In this document: positions 36,539 to 46,613 of the stretch, piece by piece
How the letters are laid out: each line of letters begins with the position of its first letter
Numbering within the stretch: the stretch's first letter is position 1
Assembly (NCBI GenBank): GCA_036429605.1
Contig: CM071591.1
Location: 5,270,001 to 5,334,000, forward strand
Origin: Cladobotryum mycophilum
Taxonomy: Eukaryota; Ascomycota; Sordariomycetes; Hypocreales; Hypocreaceae
Length of the DNA stretch: 64,000 bases
Reading direction: 5' to 3'
The notes under the pieces: model-generated
Told to the model about the DNA's origin: nothing
Database searches by the model: none
Seen by the model: only the letters and a program-made list of their open reading frames with translations
Program-made: the position numbers and the translations under genes

Positions 36539-36795
36539 CAGCGCTGCCGCCCAATCAAACACTTGATCAAGCCTAACCAATCAAACAATCAAGTCTGAAG
36601 CTATTCTCACATTCAATTAATCAAATACTTAAGACCCTAGATTTAATAGATTTAATAAGTATAGGGTATATTTGCTAGAACCTCGGAAAAAGATATGATT
36701 AGCTGGAAAATAGTTAATCCGTATGTAAAAACTAAAAAAAACTATCCTATATATCCGTATTAGCTACAGGGCTTATATAGATGTATGAGATTTAT

Positions 36796-36869
36796 ACCTA
36801 TAATAGGAATCGAACCTGTAACTCCTAGTACTAATATATTAAATGTCTTATTAGTTAGGCTATATAAAT
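36796..36869 (-). tRNA. Degenerate tRNA-like sequence inside the hAT left arm
   Basis: On the minus strand a 74-nt stretch has a 7-bp acceptor stem (ATTTATA with TATAGGT, two G-U pairs consistent with C-to-T decay), a D-arm-like TAGCCTAACT, and a T-arm ACAGGTTCGATTCCTAT with the conserved TTCGATT loop. The anticodon stem does not pair well, so I cannot name an anticodon, and it is probably a RIP-damaged tRNA fossil rather than a working gene. Confidence 0.35.
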
Positions 36870-37155
36870 TATTATTTTATATAGGGGTTAAATTTTTAAT
36901 ATATAAGATATTAGTTTATATAGTACGGAATAAGTAATATTACCCGCGACGCGTTATAAAATATTCGTATTAAGTAATAAGACCTTAACTATATAATTTT
37001 AACAGTTATATTAATACTAATTCGCGATAAGCCTTATAGTATTCAGTGCTTCTCGCCCTTAAGGCATTATTTCATAGCTTTCTATCCCCTTAAAGGCATT
37101 ATCCTTTATAGAATTCAATCCTAATAACCCTAATTTAATACTAAACCTCCTTATA

Positions 37156-39039
37156 ACGTAATCCATAAGCGAGTGGTACACACAAGCGAGTGGTACACCC
37201 TTAATAGCCATATCTACCTCTATCACTATACATTAAATTCCTCTACCATCTATTATGGCAACACTTTCAAATGAGAATAGGATCTCTCTTGCCCTTCAAT
37301 CTCTTCAAAAAGACCCAAATTTAAGTCTTAGAGCTGTAGCAAAAATCTACAATGTTAGTTGTATGACTCTTAGTCGGCGTCGCGCTGGTACACCATCAAG
37401 ATGCGATACAAGAGCCAATTCAATGAATCTTACAAAATCAGAAGAAGAGGCTATAGTTGAGCATATAATTGATCTATCTGTAAGATTATTTTCTCTTAGA
37501 TTGCGTGGTGTTGAAGAAATGGCCAATCATTTACTGCGCGTACGCGACGCGCCACCAGTTGGCAAAAACTGGGCATCAAACTTCGTTAAACGCCAGCCAA
37601 AGCTCCGTACACGCTGGGCTCGCAAATACGACTATCAAAGAGCTCAATGTGAAGATCCAAAGCTTATAAGCAATTGGTTTGCACTTGTACGGAATATAAA
37701 GGCCAAATATGGGGTCCTTGATGATGATCTCTATAACTTTGATGAGACTGGCTTCATGATGGGTATTATCTTTCCAGGCATGGTGGTTACGACTTCAGAA
37801 GGCCTTAAAAAGACGAAATTATCCCAGCCTGGCAATCGGGAGTGGGCAACTGTAATCCAAGGCGTCAATGCAATGGGCTGGGCAATACCACCACTCATTA
37901 TCCTTGCTGCACAATACCATCTTGAGAATTGGTATCGAGAGTGTAATCTTCCAGCAGATTGGCGTATTGCAACAACAGAGAATGGCTGGACTACCAATGA
38001 GGTTGGCTTAGATTGGATTAAGCATTTTGATCGTCATACAGCTTCTCGTACAAAAGGGATCTATCGAATGCTTATCCTTGATGGCCACGAGAGCCACCAC
38101 TCAACGGCATTTGAGCTCTATTGCAAGGAGCATAAGATTATTACAGTCTGTATGCCTCCGCATTCCTCGCATATCCTTCAGCCATTGGATGTTGGTTGTT
38201 TTGGGCCATTGAAGCAGGCATACGGTCGGCAAATTGAGAAGTTAATGCGTATGCATATTACGCACATCAGCAAGGTTGACTTCCTCTGTGCTTTTCATAC
38301 GACATTCTTTGTTACAATCAACGAGAAGAATATTACAGGAGGTTTTTCAGGAGCTGGTCTATTACCATTTAATCCACAGAGGGTTCTTTCGATGCTTGAT
38401 ATAGAATTACGAACATTAACACCTCCAAAAACGCTGCCTAAGCCCGTACAGCCTTGGGTCTCAAAAACACCAAAAAACGCACACGAGGCTAACTCACAGT
38501 CAGAGCATATAAAGAATTGTATTGCCGCTCATCAAGATAGCTCTCCAACTTCAATGTTAAATGCGATTGACCAATTTACAAAGGGAGCAACGGCAATTAT
38601 GCATCAAGTGGCATTTTTACGCGAAGAGGTCTCTGAACTTCGTGCAGCAAATGAGGCATTAAGCAAGCGCCGCAGAGCAAAAAAACTCGCATACGACTTG
38701 GAGGCACATTTACTATTCAAGAAGGAATAGATCAATTGGATCAAAGGGATATAAATGAGCAACTAGAGCAAGAGAGACGGCAAGGAGGGTCTGCTCGTAC
38801 GAAAGCTCCGCGCTGTAGCAAGTGCAGCAAGACTGGCCATAATATACGAACCTGTAAAGAAATTTAAGAAGGTAAGAAAGGTACATCTTTATCTAATACT
38901 ATTATAATAATTATTTAATATATTTTTAATAGAAGGGCGTAGAAAAAAGCTACGAAGAGTTGGTTTTATTTTCTTCTAAATGGTGTACTAGGTGGGGTGC
39001 ACCACTCGCTTGTGTGTACCACTCGCTTATGGATTACGT
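37156..39039 (+). mobile_element. Intact Pogo/Fot-type (Tc1/mariner superfamily) transposon
   Basis: Inverted repeats of about 45 bp (37156-37200 and 38994-39039), starting ACGTAATCCATAAGCGAG, are flanked by TA duplications (37154-37155, 39040-39041). Each repeat contains two tandem copies of AAGCGAGTGGTACAC, probably a doubled transposase-binding site. It is inserted in the old hAT and shows none of its host's AT drift, so it arrived later or escaped RIP. Confidence 0.93.
37255..38868 (+). CDS. Pogo/Fot-type transposase, C-terminus in the -1 frame
   Basis: DDE transposase of the Tc1/mariner superfamily. The N-terminal helix-turn-helix (SLRAVAKIYNVSCMTLSRR) and a CENP-B/Tc5-type DNA-binding region precede the catalytic core: Asp in NFDETGFMMG (about 162), Asp in LILDGHESHH (about 278) and Asp in HILQPLDVG (about 310). 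The plain frame stops at 38730 after 491 residues. From the run of seven A at 38679-38685, the -1 frame continues KKTRIRLGG..., the family's usual tail. It ends with the zinc knuckle CSKCSKTGHNIRTC and a stop at 38866-38868, about 537 residues. The full protein therefore needs either -1 slippage on A AAA AAA or one more A in the run. Confidence 0.88.
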
Positions 39040-39041
39040 TA

Positions 39042-39849
39042 GTTATATTTACTAATAGATGTTTTATTCTTAACAATATAATCTTAAAGAAAAGTACCCG
39101 CGGGTGTAAAAGCTAGATTTAGAATAAAAGGATTTATATACGTAAGATTTTTTATTTAAATACTCTAGGCAAGGTCTTCTAGGTTTATAAATACTATAAT
39201 AAATATAATAGTAATACTAATCCTTTTAAAGTAATAGCTATAACTTTAATAATAGTATATTTTTAATAATAATATTATATATTCAAATCCTTTTTAAATC
39301 TAACTTTTATAAACTTATTAAACAAATTATTAATCCATAAACAACCTTAATTAAAATTTTTATATCCTTAAACTTATATAAAATAAATTTAAAAAGATTA
39401 TATTAGATTTATCTTTAATTTAAATTAATCTTTTATTATCTTTAAAAATAAATATCTTTAATATATTCTTAAAGACTTTAACTTTAATTTATATAATTAA
39501 ATTTAATAAGACTAGACTAATTAATAATAATTTTTTAATTATCTCTTTAATTAGTAAAAGATATAACTTAAAAAGAATTTATAGAATACCTTTATAAAGA
39601 TATATCTTAGCTTTAATCTTTAGACTTCACTAAATAGATTAACAATAATAACAATAACTATCTATTTCCTAAATTCATTAAAAAAATAACAATAATATCT
39701 TCTTACTCTCTAGCAATAACCTAACACTTATATAAAAAAAACCTTACCTATACAATACAATAGATTATATAGAATTAAAATATCTTAAACTAACTTAATA
39801 TAGTAATATTAGATAATACCACTTTTAACAATATATATATATAATATCT
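39042..39849. other. RIPped hAT interior, no gene seen
   Basis: AT-rich body of the large hAT, between the Pogo element and the LINE, matching the second hAT copy near 56400-56600. Stops in every frame. Confidence 0.55.
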
Positions 39850-39971
39850 ACCATATTCTAATAAAATATTTATTAAGGAATAACTTGAAACGCCACCGAA
39901 TCGAGCTTAAAACGCCAGAAAAACACAATACAAGTTAACTAAGGGAAATAGATTCCATCTATTAACACTGC

Positions 39972-39997
39972 ACCCTTCCGCAATCGCTTGCGGAAGG
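39972..39997 (+). promoter_or_regulatory. Hairpin in the LINE 5' untranslated region
   Basis: CCCTTCCGCAA and TTGCGGAAGGG form a perfect 11-bp stem with the loop TCGC, 17 bases before the ORF1 start codon. It could affect translation or RNA stability. The function is inferred only from position. Confidence 0.6.
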
Positions 39998-40014
39998 GAT
40001 ATCAGCCCTTATAG

Positions 40015-41280
40015 ATGGCTTTTACAAGAGCACAGGAAAAGCTCACTCGACGCGACAGACGCGATGAACGCGCCACGATCAAAGCCACAGCTACAGCCAC
40101 AGCTAAAGCTATGATACAATTGGCCCTAGCTCAAGCCCAAGCCACAGCTAGCAAAATTACTAGTCCAGAGGCCACAGATGCAATGGAAATAACCTCAGAC
40201 AATGGTCCAAACGAACAACTAGCCAAAGAGGCCCAAGAGGCCCAAGAGGCCCAACAACAACAACAACTAGAGGCCCCAAACGCGTTACAGCATATTCAAG
40301 CAGCCCTGGAGGCTATAAACAAAGCTCAAGTCATCCAACCATTCTACACTGATCTTATCAATCAACTAGAGGAAGCTATTAGGCTGGAACAACAAAAACA
40401 ACCAAGAACACCTTCATACAGCTCTATAGCTAAGAAAGGCATAGAACAAAGCCAATGGGCAGAACAAACCCCAAAAAGAACCACAGCAGCTAAGGAATCT
40501 ATAGCAGCTAAAACAGTACCTCAGAAGCCTAGAAAAACAGACCTACAAGTTGTTCTCAAGCTAGAAACCGGATATAGCTTCCAAAAACCACTGCCCTCGA
40601 TCACACTGAGGAACAAGCTAAACCAAGCTCTAGGAGCCAAGAGTATAGCTAGCGTACAGCAATCAGCTAGAAATAACATAGTTATCACAGCCACATCAGC
40701 TCAACTAGCCAGCAACCTCCTTACCCAACAAGACCTTTTGGAAGAGACCTTCCAAGAATACCCAATCAAACTAGCCGAGGCCCCTACTAGATGGATCAAA
40801 CTAGTAGCTCATGGGGTACCAATCCTAGAAGAAATAGACATTCTTAGTATCTTCCAGGAAGAAACAGAGACCTTCAACCCAATCAAGACTATAGGCCAAC
40901 CTAGATGGCTTAAAACACCATCCGCGGAACAAAAAGCCGGCTCAGTGGTATTTGCAGTATCAACAGAAGCGTACAGCAAGCATAGCAAAAAGCAAGGACT
41001 CTATATAGCTGGGGTTAGAACTAGGGTAGTCCCGTACAAAGCCTATACAGCTAAAACCCAGTGCTTCCGTTGCTTAGGCTTCAACCATGACGCTGGGAAC
41101 TGCCGCAAGGCTTACAAATGTGCTATATGTGCTGGTAGCCATAACACAAAGAACCACAGCTGCCCTAGCTGCAAGGCCAGGTCTAGCTGCCAACACCAGG
41201 AACCCAAATGTGCCAACTGTATGGGTAACCACCAGGCAAATAGCACAGACTGTGAGACTTATAAGGCTATCTCATGCTAG
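40015..41280 (+). CDS. LINE ORF1, gag-like nucleic-acid-binding protein
   Basis: 421 residues. The first half is Ala/Gln-rich with tandem EAQ-type repeats and a likely coiled coil. The middle may be an RNA-binding fold. The C-terminus has a series of zinc knuckles: CFRCLGFNHDAGNC, CAICAGSHNTKNHSC and CANCMGNHQANSTDC. It should package the element RNA into a ribonucleoprotein. Its stop codon overlaps the ORF2 start in ATGCTAG at 41274-41280. Confidence 0.88.
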   Translation: MAFTRAQEKLTRRDRRDERATIKATATATAKAMIQLALAQAQATASKITSPEATDAMEITSDNGPNEQLAKEAQEAQEAQQQQQLEAPNALQHIQAALEAINKAQVIQPFYTDLINQLEEAIRLEQQKQPRTPSYSSIAKKGIEQSQWAEQTPKRTTAAKESIAAKTVPQKPRKTDLQVVLKLETGYSFQKPLPSITLRNKLNQALGAKSIASVQQSARNNIVITATSAQLASNLLTQQDLLEETFQEYPIKLAEAPTRWIKLVAHGVPILEEIDILSIFQEETETFNPIKTIGQPRWLKTPSAEQKAGSVVFAVSTEAYSKHSKKQGLYIAGVRTRVVPYKAYTAKTQCFRCLGFNHDAGNCRKAYKCAICAGSHNTKNHSCPSCKARSSCQHQEPKCANCMGNHQANSTDCETYKAISC

Positions 41281-44200
41281 AAAGCTATCTTAAGATCTTC
41301 CAACATAACACACACAAAACCAACACAGTACATCATACAGCCCTACAGCTAGCCTTAGAGGCCAAGGCTGATATTATTATACTCCAAGAACCCTACTGCT
41401 TTAACAATAAGGAAACAGGTACCTGGAGCGTACTAGAACACACAGCGTACAACCTTATTACACCACAACCTAGCCCTAGCTCTTCAAGCATAAAGATTAA
41501 ACCTAGAGTCTTATCGTATGTTAGAAAAGCCAGCCAGCTAGAGTTTACTCCCCGCTACGACCTTTTCAATGATCCTGATATCTTAGCTATTGAGATACTA
41601 GGCATTGAACCATTCCTCCTGATCAACCTATACAATGAACAGCCTCAACAAGCTAGCCAACAGGCCAATCAGACAGCCCAAGCAGCTGATCAAGCAACTG
41701 GTCAACAAGACCTATACACAATTGAACGATCACTTTTCCCAATAGGCAGGCTTAAACAACCCTCTATCCTAGCAGGAGACCTCAACCTTCACCATACTCG
41801 CTGGAACACTCAAGCCAAGCCAACAGCCACAGCCCGAGCCAATAGCCTAGTCCAGTGGCTAGATAACCAGCAAGCTACCCTACTAGTTGATACTAGTAAG
41901 GCCATAGAGCTCGGCGGTACCTATTACAGAAAGAACCTACGGAGACCTTCTGTAATAGATCTAGCTTTTAGCATAGGCTTCCAAGCCCTTAGATGGGGTA
42001 ACTGGCAAGCTGCACCAGCAACTGGCTCTGATCACGAGGCTCTTACCTTTGAAGCCTATGTATCAAGGCCTTTAGGAACAAGCCGCTTGCATCAAACACG
42101 ACAACCATTGTTCAACTATAAGAAAGCCGACTGGAAGGCCTATAGCAAATTGTTAACTAGAGCAGAGCCTAAAGCCCTTGCCCAGCTAGATCAACTGATC
42201 GGCACCTCTAGCTGGGACGAGATAGCTAATCTCCTCAGAGACACTATCCTGGAAGCAGCTGAACTAGCTATAGCTAAGCAAAGACCCTCTGAACGCTCTA
42301 AGCCCTGGTGGAACGATGAGCTAAAAGACCTACGGAAAGCTTTGAACAGAGCTACACGACTGTATAAGGCAGGCCCAACGGCAATAACCCTAGCGATCTG
42401 GAAAGAAGCTCGTAATAGCTATAACCTAGCCCTACGAACTACAAAGAGAACCCACTGGAATAGCTTTCTTGAGGAAGCTGTGACCACAGACATCTATAAG
42501 GCATACAAATACACCAAGGCACGCCAGAATAGCAGCCTTCCTAGTATCACATATACTAAAGAAGGTCAGCAACAACAGGCTCAGACCTTCGAGGAGAAAT
42601 GTATAGCCTTTTTACAGACACTATTCCCCACCCCTACTGTTAGCCACTCCGAATCGGCTAGAAGGTCTAAAATAGAGGTTCAAATTCCCAGCCGGCCGAG
42701 ATCCAAATCGGCAGACTGGCTAGACTTACGGTCTACAGCTAATGCAGTACCGAAATCAACTACAAGACCAACTACAAGACCAACTAGGACCTCAAGACAT
42801 CAACTACAGCAGCTAGAAAATAGCTTTCAAAAGCTATCCATAGCCAGTCAACAAGAACAAATGAGACCTACACCCGAAAGGACTTACTGGAAATGGCCAA
42901 AGCTAGAGGATATAGAGGTCCAACGGGCTATCTTTTCATCCTCTAACAAGAAAGCCCCAGGCCCTGATACAATTAATTTCCTCCTAATACAGAAGACTTA
43001 CTCGGCGGTACCAACCCTGTTAAATAAAGCTTATCAGGCCTTATTCACAGCAGGGTATCAGCCAGTTAGCTGGAGAGAAGCGATTGGAATCATCCTTCCA
43101 AAGGCCAATAAGCTAGACTACAGTAGCCCAAAGGCGTATAGAGTTATAGCCTTGCTTAACTGCCTAGGAAAGGTCTTAGAAAAGATAGTTGCAAGCAGAC
43201 TAAGCTATCTAGCTTCCACACAAGACCTTCTAAACCCAACCCAACTTGGTGGCCGGAAACAGAGATCAGCTGTTGATACAGTTCTCTTACTTACGAACTA
43301 CATCGAAAGCCAGCAGCTATCAAGAAAAGCTGCCAACCAGACAGTAGTTACAACCCTGTTCCTAGACATCAAGGGCGCCTTTGATCATGTATCAAAGCCA
43401 AAGCTATTAGGGATACTAGAAAGGCTAGACCTTCCTAAAACCCTTATTAGCTGGGTTGATTCCTTTCTATCAAATAGGAAAATCCAGCTAGCCTTTGATG
43501 GCCAAATACAGCAGCTAACAGACATAGCTATAGGGATCCCACAAGGATCACCTATATCTCCTATTTTGTTTCTAATCTATATTAGAGATATAATAGCAGA
43601 TCAGGCCTTTCAGCTTAGCTATATCGATGACTTTAGCCTGTCTGTATCATCAAGATCAGCCTATCAGAACTGTAGGGCTCTAGAGACTATAGTAGCCAAG
43701 CTTATCGAGGAAGCAGAACCTCAAGGGGTCCAGTTTGACCCAGGCAAAACCGAGCTTATCCACTTCGCAAGACAACGCCGACCAATAACAGAGGGGCTTA
43801 CTGTAGCTAATCTAGCGGTTAAGCCTAAACCACTGGTCAAATGGCTAGGGGTCTGGCTAGACTACCAACTCAACTTCAAACACCACGTAACAGAAAAGCT
43901 CGAACAGGCTACCAAAGCCTTCCAGGGCCTTCAGAGGCTAGGCAATACGCAACACGGGCTACCTGCACGAGCCCTACGGCTGCTGTATATAGCTTGCATA
44001 AGCTCTATAGCAGATTATGGAGTCCCTCTTTGGTACAAGGGACCAGGACAAAAAAATCTCATCTACCAACTCCAACAGCTACAGAACCTTGCCCTAGCCA
44101 GGATACTAGGGGCCTTCAAGAGGTCCCCTTATAAGGCACTGGAACTGGAAGCAGCTATCCCCCCGGTTGAAGTTAGGCTCCAAAAAGCCTGCCTTAAGTA

Positions 44201-45395
44201 CAGCCTCCGCACTCAAACCCTCTCAGAAACCCACCCAATCCGATTAGCTATAACTAGTACAGCTGCACCAACACAACTCACTAGGTTATTAGCTAGCCTT
44301 GATAAAGCTATTGGAAAGTATGAGAGAATAGAAAGACAAGATTTAGTTTGGCAGGCCCCTTGGAATAAGGAACCTAAAGCTACTATTCTAATCAGCCAAG
44401 CCTCCAAGAAGGAAGCCAAAAAGCAACACCTACAGCTACTAGAAGACCTTACCTTCGACAACTACCGAGCCTTCTATACAGACGGCTCGCAGGGTACTCA
44501 TAAAGGCACTGTCACTAATTCATGTGCATACTACGAAGACAGCCCAAGCCGACAAAACGAAGCAGCGAAAACAGCAAGAGTAGCAAGATTCTGGAACCTA
44601 GGACCATACATAGAAGTAGCTGATGCCGAGCTTATAGCAATCTCTAAGGTCCTAGATGCCCTACTATTATCCAGGACAAACCAACCAACAGCCTATATCT
44701 TTGTTGACAGCCAAGCAGCTATAATGAAGATCAAAGGCCCTGGAGAGATTAGTTACAGAATCCGGGCTCAGCTATACCTCCTATCACAGCAAAGCATAGC
44801 CATTACAGTTGCCTGGGTACCCAGCCACACAGGGATCCCAGGGAATGAAATAGCTGATCAGTTAGCTAAGAAAGGGCTAGAAGCCTCGTACAGAGGCCGC
44901 CCATACGCCTCTCTTAGTTACCTAAACCGGAAGATAAGGAAAACCACAGTACAGCAATGGCAGACTAGCTGGGCTAGTGAAGAGATGAGAGAGGAGACAG
45001 GCCAGAGAGCGAGAGGCCTAGGCACTCAATACCGCAGGATAGCTCAAGATAACCTTAGCTTCTCGCTAAAAGCTAACCTAGTCAAGGGACCAAGATCAAC
45101 CCAGTCAGCCTATATCCAGCTAAAACTAGGGATAGGGTATCTCAAAAGCTATCAAAAAGCCATAAAGAACCTCCCTGACGACCGCTGTAGATGTAGCCAA
45201 CGACACACAACGCAACACCTGCTGCTACGCTGTAGCAGATACCAAGGGCCTAGAAAGGCCCTGCAGAAGGCCTTAGGGCCAGGAGCCCAGCTAACGTTAC
45301 AGAAGCTCTTCACAACAAAACTAGGAAAGGAAGCCCTAATAGGCTTCCTTACTAGCACGAAGATCTGTACGCGAAGCTGGTTTTTAGAAGAGTAG
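41274..45395 (+). CDS. LINE ORF2, endonuclease-reverse transcriptase-RNase H polyprotein
   Basis: 1373 residues, uninterrupted. N-terminal APE-type endonuclease (DIIILQEPY, LAGDLNLHHTRWN, GSDHEALTF). Central reverse transcriptase with FLDIKGAFDHV, GIPQGSPISPILF and the catalytic YIDDF box. Then RNase H (YTDGSQGTH, DAELIAI, FVDSQAA, WVPSHTGIPGNEIAD), and a C-terminal Cys/His motif (CRCSQRHTTQHLLLRC). It nicks target DNA and primes reverse transcription of the element RNA there. All key residues seen are intact, so it may be active. The start overlaps ORF1 by 7 nt, suggesting translation by termination-reinitiation. Confidence 0.93.
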   Translation: MLESYLKIFQHNTHKTNTVHHTALQLALEAKADIIILQEPYCFNNKETGTWSVLEHTAYNLITPQPSPSSSSIKIKPRVLSYVRKASQLEFTPRYDLFNDPDILAIEILGIEPFLLINLYNEQPQQASQQANQTAQAADQATGQQDLYTIERSLFPIGRLKQPSILAGDLNLHHTRWNTQAKPTATARANSLVQWLDNQQATLLVDTSKAIELGGTYYRKNLRRPSVIDLAFSIGFQALRWGNWQAAPATGSDHEALTFEAYVSRPLGTSRLHQTRQPLFNYKKADWKAYSKLLTRAEPKALAQLDQLIGTSSWDEIANLLRDTILEAAELAIAKQRPSERSKPWWNDELKDLRKALNRATRLYKAGPTAITLAIWKEARNSYNLALRTTKRTHWNSFLEEAVTTDIYKAYKYTKARQNSSLPSITYTKEGQQQQAQTFEEKCIAFLQTLFPTPTVSHSESARRSKIEVQIPSRPRSKSADWLDLRSTANAVPKSTTRPTTRPTRTSRHQLQQLENSFQKLSIASQQEQMRPTPERTYWKWPKLEDIEVQRAIFSSSNKKAPGPDTINFLLIQKTYSAVPTLLNKAYQALFTAGYQPVSWREAIGIILPKANKLDYSSPKAYRVIALLNCLGKVLEKIVASRLSYLASTQDLLNPTQLGGRKQRSAVDTVLLLTNYIESQQLSRKAANQTVVTTLFLDIKGAFDHVSKPKLLGILERLDLPKTLISWVDSFLSNRKIQLAFDGQIQQLTDIAIGIPQGSPISPILFLIYIRDIIADQAFQLSYIDDFSLSVSSRSAYQNCRALETIVAKLIEEAEPQGVQFDPGKTELIHFARQRRPITEGLTVANLAVKPKPLVKWLGVWLDYQLNFKHHVTEKLEQATKAFQGLQRLGNTQHGLPARALRLLYIACISSIADYGVPLWYKGPGQKNLIYQLQQLQNLALARILGAFKRSPYKALELEAAIPPVEVRLQKACLKYSLRTQTLSETHPIRLAITSTAAPTQLTRLLASLDKAIGKYERIERQDLVWQAPWNKEPKATILISQASKKEAKKQHLQLLEDLTFDNYRAFYTDGSQGTHKGTVTNSCAYYEDSPSRQNEAAKTARVARFWNLGPYIEVADAELIAISKVLDALLLSRTNQPTAYIFVDSQAAIMKIKGPGEISYRIRAQLYLLSQQSIAITVAWVPSHTGIPGNEIADQLAKKGLEASYRGRPYASLSYLNRKIRKTTVQQWQTSWASEEMREETGQRARGLGTQYRRIAQDNLSFSLKANLVKGPRSTQSAYIQLKLGIGYLKSYQKAIKNLPDDRCRCSQRHTTQHLLLRCSRYQGPRKALQKALGPGAQLTLQKLFTTKLGKEALIGFLTSTKICTRSWFLEE

Positions 45396-45634
45396 ATATA
45401 GGCTGATTAGTTAGCTAGTCAGCCTAGAGGCTAAGGGACATACATAACGCTTGGAACTAGGAGAAAGAAAACCACCAACTGGAAAACACAATGCCTTATA
45501 CTGTTAGCTTGAAAGCTAGCCAGCTAGCTACTATTCTAGAAAGTCACTGTACAGTAAGCTTTTAGATAGATAGATAGCCGCTTCATAGGCCTTCGGCCTC
45601 CATAAGCGTAATGAATGAAAAAAAAAAAAAAAAA
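45396..45634 (+). other. LINE 3' untranslated region with stem-loop and poly-A
   Basis: Ends in a stem-loop CGCTT..AGGCC TTC GGCCT..AAGCG (about 45580-45608) directly before the 17-A tail. A terminal RNA hairpin is a common recognition signal for the LINE reverse transcriptase; that role is inferred here. Confidence 0.6.
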
Positions 45635-45646
45635 TATATAATATCT

Positions 45647-46605
45647 TTTCTAAGGGCTATTTCCTAATATAACAAAAGCTAATACTATTAAACAATAAAT
45701 ACAGTGTTATAGTTATATTCTTAATCTTATTAGCCAGGCTTTTTTTTATAGAAAGAATAATAAAACCTTTAAATAAGAGTTTTAATTCCTTAATAAAGTT
45801 AGGCGCCTTAATAATAATCTTATTTATTAGAGAATACAAGGGTTAGTTAAAAAGCTTTGTAATATTATTAAATTCATTTAAAGTTTTTTTTAATAAAATC
45901 AATAATTTAAAAAAATAATTACTAAAAAAAATATTAATAATAAATATATTATTTACTAAGAATTAAACTAAAAGCTTAAGGTTATTTTTAATAATAATAC
46001 TTAATAGAATTTTATATATATAATAATTAAATATACTTTTATTAAGTAAATATATCTCTAAACCTTTTTTTTTAAGGTATAAGTTAATAAGGAGCCGTTA
46101 AACTAGATACTTTATAAGAATATTCTTATAGTAAAGGACTAGTGTGTTTTAGTTAAAATTAAAAAAATCCTTTACCCTTTTTATTATTAAACGATATAAT
46201 GCTAAGGTTAGAGTAAGAGTAATAGCCACGGGTAGTTATAGGAGGTTATGATTAGTATTAAATATTTTCTTAATCAATTAAAGTATTAGAGAGTATTTTT
46301 CTTTCCTCTAATTAATAAACAAATTAAATAAACTTAGAGTTAAATATTCCCTTAATAAACCACTTAATTAAAGCAAAAGTAAAAAACTTTATAAATTAAT
46401 AAAAAAAGAAAATAAGTAAATATAATAAACTATTTCCTTGAGTATATATAAGCCGAATATATAACTCTAAACCAATCATAGCAATTAAATAACCTTCGCG
46501 AGAACTCATAAGCCTATTTATAACTCTTAATCACGAATGCTTAGTAGAAGTTAAATGATTATTATATAAAGGTTAAAGACTCCTTTCTTTTTGTTATTAC
46601 TGTTA
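45647..46605. other. RIPped hAT interior, no gene seen
   Basis: AT-rich body of the large hAT resuming after the LINE. It aligns in parts with 56700-57200 of the second hAT. No open frame beyond a chance 60-codon one on the minus strand. Confidence 0.55.
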
Positions 46606-46613
46606 TCCTTTAC

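Larger units (their letters stand above)
39850..45634 (+). mobile_element. Full-length LINE retrotransposon, Tad/I-like with RNase H
   Basis: Two long intact reading frames, a 3' end finishing in 17 A (45618-45634), and a possible 12-nt target duplication TATATAATATCT (39838-39849 and 45635-45646) support a complete element. The 5' limit depends on that duplication, which is AT-rich and could be chance; clearly non-host sequence starts near 39890. The element is GC-balanced inside a strongly AT-rich host, so it inserted after the main RIP phase. Gene order gag-like ORF1, then endonuclease-RT-RNase H ORF2, is that of Tad-type fungal LINEs. Confidence 0.88.

Noticed and set aside
39838..39849. 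Treating the LINE target duplication as certain
   Set aside because: The 12-nt match is AT-rich in an AT-rich host and could be chance, so it is reported only as probable.
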